In this document: in pieces, positions 19,363-25,622 of the stretch | How the letters are laid out: each line of letters begins with the position of its first letter | Numbering within the stretch: the first letter of the stretch is position 1 | From: Sporosarcina sp. FSL W8-0480 | GTDB lineage: Bacteria > Bacillota > Bacilli > Bacillales_A > Planococcaceae | DNA: 64,000 nucleotides | Direction: 5' to 3' | Assembly: GCF_037963765.1 (NCBI RefSeq) | Contig: NZ_CP150166.1 | Coordinates: 124,001 to 188,000, forward strand | The notes under the pieces: generated by a model | Seen by the model: the letters and a program-made list of their open reading frames with translations, nothing else | Database searches by the model: none | What the model was told of the DNA's origin: nothing | Translations under genes and position numbers: made by a program

Positions 19363-19480
19363 TGTGATTCCTCCGTTTTTTTATATTGTATTTAATTGAT
19401 AACTATTCTCAGTATTAATGGTAACGAATTGAGTTTTTAAGAGATATAAGGGAAATGCCTATTTCTCTTTCGTCCCCTTC

Positions 19481-19523
19481 ATTTTAATAGAGGATTGACA
19501 TAGGGGATGTGATGTATATCACA
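19481..19523 (-). promoter_or_regulatory. FNR box and -10 of the scdA promoter
   Basis: TGTGAtgtataTCACA at 19508-19523 matches the Bacillus FNR consensus TGTGA-N6-TCACA exactly. On the minus strand a -10 element TAAAAT lies at 19486-19481; a start at about 19474 would place the box centre at -41.5, the classic activator position. No good -35 is seen, as expected for an activator-dependent promoter. Confidence 0.8.
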
Positions 19524-19576
19524 GATTTCGAATTGTCACAGATTGTTTAGAATTAAGGATTTGGCGTGGGCGTGGG

Positions 19577-19765
19577 TTATCACCGACTCTTGCCGGTTTA
19601 CCACCGACTCTCGGCACTTTACCACCGATTCTCAGCACTTTACCACCGATTCTCAGCACTTTACCACCGATTCTCAGCACTTTACCACCGATTCTCAGCA
19701 CTTTACCACCGATTCAAGCGACTTTACCACCGATTCAAGCGACTTTACCACCGACTCGCTAGAAA
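19577..19765. repeat. Intergenic 21-bp tandem array D, 9 units
   Basis: Nine units start at 19577, 19598, 19619, 19640, 19661, 19682, 19703, 19724 and 19745, all exactly 21 apart. Core TTACCACCGATTCT then CAGCACT (units 3-6 identical) or a CAAGCGACT tail (units 7-8); the first unit has TTATC. It fills the divergent junction between scdA and the LytTR regulator, just downstream of the FNR box relative to the plus strand. Confidence 0.93.
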
Positions 19766-19812
19766 AACTATGAAAAATGTCCAATATCCCGACCTCATAG
19801 AAAGAAATCAAC

Positions 19813-19821
19813 TGGTATAAT
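19813..19821 (+). promoter_or_regulatory. Extended -10 promoter for the LytTR regulator
   Basis: TGgTATAAT lies 41 bases upstream of the ATG at 19862; the -35 region is poor. It is flanked by GTCCAATAT (from about 19777) and GAATATTGGA (from about 19824), inverted copies of the motif that recurs after the gene. Confidence 0.6.
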
Positions 19822-19861
19822 ATGAATATTGGATATAATTCTTGGAAATGAGGTTTCTAAC

Positions 19862-20893
19862 ATGTCACTTCAATTTATAAACGCCGAAAAAAGAATCAAT
19901 GACTCAGTTATCTTCCCTTCTTTTGATTTAACAGTGGAACCTAAAAAAGTGGTTGCTGTCTATTCAAGTGTTAATGTAAGGGAGCAGCTGATTGACTTGT
20001 TGCTTGGAAGAAGTCAATTATCTGATGGAGAAATTCGTATAAATAATGGTGAATCCAAACAGCAAATCGGATTCCTATTCCTACATGATGGCTTATACGA
20101 TCGCCTAACAATAGAAGAAATGGTGCAATTTACAAAACGACTTTACCTGTCTACCAAATCAATAGAAGATGTTCTTAAGAACGTTCAATTAACCGCCAAG
20201 CGTAGGACAAAAATTAAACAATTATCCTATTCCGAGAAGAAACGTGTGCAATTAGCCTGTTTACTTATGCAGGATCATTTGATCTATATTTTAGAAGAGC
20301 CCGACCAGAACTTAGATCTTGAAACAAAAAGAATTTTATTTACAAATTTAAACGAACTTAAAATACATAAAAAGACAGTTTTTGTATTAACAGGGAATTT
20401 AGAAAGTGCTGTGGCTACATCCGATGAAGTTTATCGGTTAGATGAAAACGGACTTCATCGAGTGCAAATCCAAGATGAACCATCAAACAGTGATGAACCT
20501 ACAGAAGAAGTAATTAGTGATGTAGAAGAACATACAGCACCAATCATTCAACCCGTGAGATTTGAAAAGATCCCTACGAAAGTGAACGATAAAATCGTAT
20601 TATTTGATCCGACCGAAATTGATTATATTGAAAGCAGTGAGGGTCAATCTTTTCTACATATTAAAGGAGAATCATTTCCGAGTGTCTTTACACTGAATGA
20701 TTTAGAGCAGCGACTACATCCTTTTGGCTTTTTCCGTTGCCATCGCTCCTATATCGTCAACCTTCAACGAGTCAAGGAAGTAATTACATGGACAAGGAAT
20801 AGCTATAGTTTGGTGCTTGACGATGCAAAGAAGTCTACAATTCCTTTATCGAAAACAAAGATGGCAGAGTTGAAAGAGATGTTGGGGCTCTAA
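19862..20893 (+). CDS. LytTR DNA-binding regulator fused to a degenerate ABC ATPase domain
   Basis: Residues 1-210 follow the ABC ATPase layout but have lost the catalytic motifs. The Walker A position reads VYSSVNVREQL instead of GxxGxGKS/T, the signature reads LSYSEKKR, Walker B ends in ILEEP, and the H-loop position has TGN. After an acidic linker, residues 245-343 form a LytTR domain (DYIESSEGQSFLHI, FFRCHRSYIVNLQRV). The protein is therefore probably a one-component regulator with a nucleotide-free or ligand-sensing pseudo-ATPase. ATG 19862 has ATGAGG 8 bases upstream (343 residues); an upstream in-frame TTG lacks a ribosome site. The ABC exporter follows 328 bases downstream, which suggests that it is the target. 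No two-component kinase is nearby. Confidence 0.85.
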   Translation: MSLQFINAEKRINDSVIFPSFDLTVEPKKVVAVYSSVNVREQLIDLLLGRSQLSDGEIRINNGESKQQIGFLFLHDGLYDRLTIEEMVQFTKRLYLSTKSIEDVLKNVQLTAKRRTKIKQLSYSEKKRVQLACLLMQDHLIYILEEPDQNLDLETKRILFTNLNELKIHKKTVFVLTGNLESAVATSDEVYRLDENGLHRVQIQDEPSNSDEPTEEVISDVEEHTAPIIQPVRFEKIPTKVNDKIVLFDPTEIDYIESSEGQSFLHIKGESFPSVFTLNDLEQRLHPFGFFRCHRSYIVNLQRVKEVITWTRNSYSLVLDDAKKSTIPLSKTKMAELKEMLGL

Positions 20894-20905
20894 TTTTGTA
20901 GATAC

Positions 20906-20945
20906 TTGTCCAATTTCCCCGGAAATATTCGACAATATTGGACAA
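20906..20945. promoter_or_regulatory. Inverted repeat, candidate LytTR-regulator operator
   Basis: TTGTCCAAT (20906-20914) and ATTGGACAA (20937-20945) are perfect inverted arms centred 31 bases apart, about 3 turns. The inner part AATTTCCCCGGAAATATT is itself partly palindromic. The same TGTCCAATAT motif occurs just before the regulator gene. Rest of the 20894-21221 gap: a possible -10 TATAAT at 21141-21146 and no convincing gene. Confidence 0.5.
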
Positions 20946-21221
20946 GCAATATAAGATTCGGAATTCATTTTGATTGTGCTATTTACACAACATCCGTTGC
21001 TACTCTTATATTTTCACTCGTACCTTCCGACAGCTTTCGAATCATTTTGGGGAATTCCCACACCACTGAAGAGGTTTTTGATGTTCATTCAACCCCAAAA
21101 CGGCTCCATTCACCTTAAAAATGACTCTTTTCATCCAATATATAATGCCCGTCTGTTCATTACCTTGTAATCTGAGATTGTAAATACGAAACGGACATCA
21201 AACAGGTTAGGGAGGATACAG

Positions 21222-22070
21222 ATGGAAAACATTATTGAGGTGAAAGGCCTGGCGAAAATCTTCGCCAATCATACTGCACTTGAGAATGTCGAATTTGGGG
21301 TTAAAAAGGGAGAAATTTTCGGATTCCTTGGTCCAAGTGGTTCGGGCAAAACAACTACTATTAAAATACTGACTGGACAGTTGAATCCTACGAGTGGAGT
21401 AGCAACAGTTTTCGGAGAGTCAGTCGAGGCGTTGAGAAAACCTGAATTTCGAAAGCGGTTTGGCGTGTTGACGGATAATAGTGGATTATATGGCAGGCTT
21501 TCGATCTATGATAATTTGAAGCTTTATTGCGACCTATACGACGTGCCCTATTCGAAAATTGATGAAGTGCTGAACATTGTTAATTTACGGGAGGAAAAAA
21601 CGAAGCGAGTTGCCAAGTTATCTAAAGGGATGACGCAGCGAGTAACATTGGCCCGTGCATTGATTCATGAACCTGAACTACTTTTCTTGGATGAACCTAC
21701 TTCGGCGTTGGATCCGACAAACACGCTTCATATATATGAAGGTTTGCGAACGCTCAATGCAAGAGGAACGACGATTTTTCTGACAACGCATGATATGCAT
21801 GAAGCGGATACACTCTGTGACCGAATCGCTTTTTTAAATAAAGGTGAAATCCAATTACTGGATACCCCTAGGGAATTAAAGAAACAATATGCCGATTCAT
21901 TGATTACGGTTGAATTGACGAATGATCGGAAAGTGGTTATTCCATCAGGCGCGGAAGGTGCTCAGCAGCTATTTGACTTCATGAAAGCGAACCAGGTGGC
22001 AACAATACACTCAAACGAACCGACTTTAGGCGATATTTTCGTACAAGTGACAGGGAGGAATTTAATATGA
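21222..22070 (+). CDS. ABC transporter ATP-binding protein
   Basis: A 282-residue active ABC ATPase: Walker A GPSGSGKTT near residue 40, signature LSKGMTQRV near 140, Walker B LLFLDEP near 160 and H-loop TTHDMHEAD. A C-terminal regulatory part of about 65 residues follows (TVELTNDRKVV onward), as in DrrA/CcmA-type exporters. GGGAGGATACAG precedes the ATG. The stop overlaps the permease start by 4 bases, so the two form one exporter. Substrate not predictable; the neighbouring M50 protease and 25-residue peptide suggest a peptide or lipid cargo. Confidence 0.9.
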   Translation: MENIIEVKGLAKIFANHTALENVEFGVKKGEIFGFLGPSGSGKTTTIKILTGQLNPTSGVATVFGESVEALRKPEFRKRFGVLTDNSGLYGRLSIYDNLKLYCDLYDVPYSKIDEVLNIVNLREEKTKRVAKLSKGMTQRVTLARALIHEPELLFLDEPTSALDPTNTLHIYEGLRTLNARGTTIFLTTHDMHEADTLCDRIAFLNKGEIQLLDTPRELKKQYADSLITVELTNDRKVVIPSGAEGAQQLFDFMKANQVATIHSNEPTLGDIFVQVTGRNLI

Positions 22071-22774
22071 CTTTTTCTTGGAAACGTGTAAATGCTATTT
22101 TAGTAAAGGATTATAAGGATTTCTCACGGAATTTGGCGGTATCAGCTGTCATTTTCATGGTACCCATTATGGCAGCCATTTTTGGAAGAATGGGTGTCAC
22201 TAACATTGCAGCTCATTATATGGTGTTCAACATGGCTTTTGCGGTGGTTGCCACTTACGTGCAGACCAGTTTAATAGCTGAAGAGAAGGAGAAGAGCACA
22301 CTGCGCGGATTAATGCTATCCCCCGCAAGCACTTTGGAGATTCTGTTTGGGAAAAGTTTGCTAACTTTCATTATGACGATGCTTGTGCTTGGTTTTAGTG
22401 CTTATTTCGCGGATTACCGTCCACAAAACATTTTAGTAATCGTCGTTGCTTTTGCTCTTTCAACAGTATTTTATATTGGCATTGGTACGTTGTTAGGTCT
22501 TTTTACAAAATCAGTAATGGAAGCATCCGTCCTTGTTCTCCCAGTCATCGGAGTCTTTTCCTTTGGGTCGTTTGTTACACCGTTTGCGGAAAAATATCCG
22601 ATTTTAAAAGTGATGGATTACTTTCCGAATGTCCAGTTGATCGATCTTGCAACAAAGGTTGAAGCTGGAGCTGGATTTGGGGATGCTTTAGTGAATTTCG
22701 GTATCATTTTTGTATGGGTCATTGTTATTTTCGCATTGACTGTCGTAATCTATCGGAAAAGGATGGTGGATTAA
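22067..22774 (+). CDS. ABC-2 type permease
   Basis: A 235-residue membrane protein with six predicted helices and the ABC-2 permease block IAEEKEKSTLRGLMLSPAS between helices 2 and 3. It starts within the stop codon region of the ATPase (ATGA overlap) and is the membrane half of the exporter, probably working as a homodimer. The 25-residue membrane peptide gene begins two bases after its stop. Confidence 0.88.
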   Translation: MTFSWKRVNAILVKDYKDFSRNLAVSAVIFMVPIMAAIFGRMGVTNIAAHYMVFNMAFAVVATYVQTSLIAEEKEKSTLRGLMLSPASTLEILFGKSLLTFIMTMLVLGFSAYFADYRPQNILVIVVAFALSTVFYIGIGTLLGLFTKSVMEASVLVLPVIGVFSFGSFVTPFAEKYPILKVMDYFPNVQLIDLATKVEAGAGFGDALVNFGIIFVWVIVIFALTVVIYRKRMVD

Positions 22775-22775
22775 T

Positions 22776-22853
22776 ATGAAACAAGCGCTGAGATTTTTAC
22801 TCGCTGTCGGTATTGGGATACTTGCCGTTTTCATCTTCAAAGCAATCTTTTAA
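22776..22853 (+). CDS. 25-residue hydrophobic membrane peptide
   Basis: A short frame from ATG 22776 to TAA 22853, starting immediately after the permease stop, with GGATGGTGG about 7-10 bases upstream. The peptide begins MKQALRF and continues with one hydrophobic helix (LLAVGIGILAVFIFKAIF), with Lys/Arg only near the N-terminus and one Lys near the end. Position between an ABC exporter and an M50 membrane protease makes it a candidate small subunit, signal precursor or peptide cargo. I recognise no family. The evidence that it is translated is position and ribosome site only. Confidence 0.55.
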   Translation: MKQALRFLLAVGIGILAVFIFKAIF

Positions 22854-22872
22854 CTAATTTGAGGTGTAAATA

Positions 22873-23955
22873 ATGAAAGAAATTCGTTCTTTTGTTGTAG
22901 GGGGATTTATCGGGCTATCCGCCGTCCTCTATTTCATTCTCTTCCCGGAACCACTGTCAATACAGACTGCTCTGTTGGTTGCAGCAATCATCATTATTAG
23001 CTTTCCGTTGACCATTTTATTGCACGAATTGGGACATTTCCTCGCTGGACGATTTCAAGGGATGCGACTGCTCAATCTGAGCGTTGGTCCCCTCGTCATC
23101 GAAAAACATGAAGGAAAGCTTCATTTCCATATCGTTCAATCCGCTCTTGGCTATATGGGAAGGGCAATGATGGTATTTCCTGAACAGTTGGAGAAGGAAC
23201 TAATGCGGGATAAATTAGTCCGCTATATATATGGCGGTCCGCTGATCAATGTCTTTGTAGGCCTTACAACGATTGGCATTGCTTTCGGTATTTGCCATCA
23301 TCCGTTTTTCGTCCTATTTGGTTTGATGAACGTCCTTCTTGGAATGACAAACTTGCAACCTGTCATGTCCAAAAGTGCCATGACAGATGGATTGGTCATC
23401 CAAAGACTTCGGACCGTGCCCGTGGAGGACTCTGTCATTGTGGCAGCCTACGCAACATTGACAGAAAACATGAAAACGACAGATGTTAAGAAATGGAATA
23501 CAGATTTGATTAGCCAACTTGAAAGATTACTAAATTATGAGGATCCGACTGCGAAAAGCTTATTGCCGACAATCGGTTATTACTACTTGCCGGAGGCGCC
23601 GGAAAAAGTGCTCAACATCGGACGGGATTCCGCATTCACGAGGGAAACCGCCTCATTCGATTACTATGCGGATAGTTCAGATATTACGTTCGCGACAGCA
23701 CTTTTCTTTAATGATGAACTCAAGGACTATCCGTCAATTGAAGAGCGGCTTCGGAAAATTGGAAAGTCGGATTCCGTTATTGAATGGAAACGAAATGCTC
23801 TTCTTTCGTATATCGAAGGAGATTCCGCTGGAGCGTTTGAACATCTGAACAATGCCAAGGATGCACTTGGCAAATGGCATCCACTCTATTTGCGGGGAGA
23901 GATGGAGCGGGAATTGCTTGATCGGATGATGGAGAAGGTCAAGTTGGGGATGTAG
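22873..23955 (+). CDS. M50-family membrane metalloprotease-like protein
   Basis: A 360-residue protein with two N-terminal hydrophobic helices and the zinc motif HELGH at about residues 52-56 inside the second (TILLHELGHFLAGRF). Further membrane segments lie near 115-165 and include the GGPLINVFVGL block resembling the second conserved region of site-2 proteases; the usual NPDG is replaced by NLQPVMSKSAMTDG, which keeps a candidate Asp. The soluble C-terminal 170 residues look like a helical repeat domain. GAGGTG lies 6 bases before ATG. Likely the last gene of the exporter operon; it may process a peptide or cleave a membrane regulator. The substrate is unknown. Confidence 0.8.
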   Translation: MKEIRSFVVGGFIGLSAVLYFILFPEPLSIQTALLVAAIIIISFPLTILLHELGHFLAGRFQGMRLLNLSVGPLVIEKHEGKLHFHIVQSALGYMGRAMMVFPEQLEKELMRDKLVRYIYGGPLINVFVGLTTIGIAFGICHHPFFVLFGLMNVLLGMTNLQPVMSKSAMTDGLVIQRLRTVPVEDSVIVAAYATLTENMKTTDVKKWNTDLISQLERLLNYEDPTAKSLLPTIGYYYLPEAPEKVLNIGRDSAFTRETASFDYYADSSDITFATALFFNDELKDYPSIEERLRKIGKSDSVIEWKRNALLSYIEGDSAGAFEHLNNAKDALGKWHPLYLRGEMERELLDRMMEKVKLGM

Positions 23956-23964
23956 TTTTGGAGA

Positions 23965-24110
23965 TTATGCGTGATTGTTGTGCTTTATGCGTTATTCGAA
24001 CGGATTATGCGTGATTTCCGCGATTTATGAGGTTTTGGCCGCGTTTATGCGTTAATCCAAAGTTTTATGCGCTTTTCGAACGGATTATGCGTATTTCTCA
24101 CGTTTTAAGC
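23965..24110. repeat. Intergenic 20-bp tandem array E, 8 units
   Basis: TTATGCG-type units start at 23965, 23985, 24005, 24025, 24045, 24065, 24085 and 24105 (the last two diverging), exactly 20 bases apart. Alternate units end in TTCGAACGGA, hinting at a 40-base higher-order repeat. It lies in the convergent junction between the M50 gene and nrdF. It is the only array here with a 20-base rather than 21-base period. Confidence 0.9.
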
Positions 24111-24127
24111 ATTAGACCACTAAAAAA

Positions 24128-24158
24128 ACGGAGAGCCATGAAAAATCAGGCTCTCCGT
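24128..24158 (-). terminator. Terminator of the nrd operon
   Basis: ACGGAGAGCC and GGCTCTCCGT form a perfect 10-base-pair stem with an 11-base loop, followed on the minus strand by TTTTTTT. It lies just past the nrdF stop. Confidence 0.9.
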
Positions 24159-24165
24159 ACTTCAT

Positions 24166-25203
24166 TTACAAATCATCAAATCCGTTTAAGTCACTTGTCT
24201 TCACATATTGCCTGGATGTCTGCTCGAAGAAATCGGTCTTCGTATCATCGAAGTTGTCGACATACGCGCGGATCCATTTCATTGGATTGTCTGTGAATTC
24301 CGGGTAGATTTCGCTAAGACCAAGCATGCGCAGCATTTTGTTTGCGCGATATTTTACGTAGCCCGCCATTTCGTCGAGGTCGATCCCGTCAATCTCACCT
24401 AAGACATAGCGGCTCCAAATGATTTCTTGTTCGATGGAATGGCGAAATTGATCATAAATCCATTCTGTAAAAGCTTCGGTATTATACTCCGGATTTTCTG
24501 AGAGTGCTGCGCGGAATATATCGCTGATCGCTTTGCCATGCTGCAGCTCGTCGCGGTTGATGTACGAAATCATCGTAGACGTACCGACCATTTTCTGATG
24601 ACGTGCAAGATTATAGAAGAATGCAAAGCCGCTATAGAAGAATAAACCCTCTAACAAAGTTGTGTACACCATCGCTTTTAACACCGTTTCAACCGTCGGA
24701 TTCTCCGCAAATTCGTTATAAATAGCTACGATCCTTTCATTCCTTTTCATGAGCACTTCATCCGTACGGCCCATTTCAAACGAAGCCATCTGCTTGTCGA
24801 GAGTCGTAACGGACGACAGGACGTATGCATAGCTGTGATTGTGCTCACTTTCCTGATCGGCGATTGTCGCCATGATTGATTTTACCGAAGGATCGGTTGC
24901 GAAATCAGCAATCTTCATCGCGACCACAGTCTGAGGGCCGTCCAATGTCGCAAGCAAACCGATAATCTTAAGAAAAGCTTCCTGTTCAGCCTTCGATAAG
25001 TTCGGAAATTGCTTCACGTCCTGCGTCATATCGACTTCATTTGCCGTCCAAAAAAGCGAGCGGATACGTTGACGCAATGTATAGAAATGGGGGTGTGCGA
25101 GGTCATTCCAGTTCAAAATGCCGCTTGCTTCCCCGCCGAAAATCGCCGTTGATTTATTTGGTTGTGCCGGATTCAATACTTTAACGCGTGTAAGTGTCGC
25201 CAA
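24166..25203 (-). CDS. nrdF: Class I ribonucleotide reductase beta subunit
   Basis: Radical-generating dimetal subunit, about 345 residues. Metal ligands follow the family pattern: an early Asp in ATLDGPQTV, ESEH in ADQESEHNHSYAY, Glu in LLEGLFFYSG and E..H in RDELQHG. The conserved C-terminal tail that docks to the alpha subunit is present. I prefer TTG 25203 (MATLTRVKV) because AAAGGAG is 10 bases upstream; an ATG at 25227 sits before that ribosome site. It overlaps the flavodoxin gene by 31 bases and ends the operon. Confidence 0.93.
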   Translation of the reverse strand: MATLTRVKVLNPAQPNKSTAIFGGEASGILNWNDLAHPHFYTLRQRIRSLFWTANEVDMTQDVKQFPNLSKAEQEAFLKIIGLLATLDGPQTVVAMKIADFATDPSVKSIMATIADQESEHNHSYAYVLSSVTTLDKQMASFEMGRTDEVLMKRNERIVAIYNEFAENPTVETVLKAMVYTTLLEGLFFYSGFAFFYNLARHQKMVGTSTMISYINRDELQHGKAISDIFRAALSENPEYNTEAFTEWIYDQFRHSIEQEIIWSRYVLGEIDGIDLDEMAGYVKYRANKMLRMLGLSEIYPEFTDNPMKWIRAYVDNFDDTKTDFFEQTSRQYVKTSDLNGFDDL

Positions 25204-25622
25204 TGTTGAAAAACTCCTTTCGACCATTCGATGACTTTATTCTCTTGCGTGCCGCGGGGGCTTTGTTCAATTTTGAGAGGTTTGTATGTTGATCCATAAA
25301 ACCGGGCAAGCTTTACGGCAGCTCCGCAAAAAAGATCGTCCCCTCCAAACTGCGTATCTCCCGTTCCGAAGACATACACATTCCTTGGCTTGTAACCGAC
25401 ATCCACGACGAAATCCTTCACTTCGTCAGGCGTGGAGCCCTTGTCCCATGTGAAAGAACCGATGATCATCGCATCGAACTGCCGCGGATTCGGCATCGGA
25501 CCGATTCCAATCCGATGCACCATCACTTGCATCCCTTCTGACAGTAGTGTCTCCTCCACGATTTCCGCCACTTCCTCCGTATTGCCGCTCCACGATGCAT
25601 ACGCAATTAGGAATGACACCAT
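25173..25622 (-). CDS. Flavodoxin-like protein of the nrd operon (NrdI-like role)
   Basis: A 149-residue FMN-binding flavodoxin: phosphate loop YASWSGNTEEV near residues 7-17 and a GTGDTQFGGD aromatic loop near 92. It lies between nrdE and nrdF and overlaps both. In class Ib systems NrdI, a small flavodoxin, activates the dimanganese cofactor of NrdF; this protein looks more like a general flavodoxin than a short NrdI, so the activating role is inferred from position. ATG 25622 follows GAGGAG by 5 bases; GTG 25628 is the alternative. Confidence 0.82.
   Translation of the reverse strand: MVSFLIAYASWSGNTEEVAEIVEETLLSEGMQVMVHRIGIGPMPNPRQFDAMIIGSFTWDKGSTPDEVKDFVVDVGYKPRNVYVFGTGDTQFGGDDLFCGAAVKLARFYGSTYKPLKIEQSPRGTQENKVIEWSKGVFQHWRHLHALKY

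Noticed and set aside
20906..21170. Short plus-strand ORFs in the gap before the ABC exporter
   Set aside because: No ribosome sites and no protein-like composition; the segment contains the inverted repeat and promoter elements instead.
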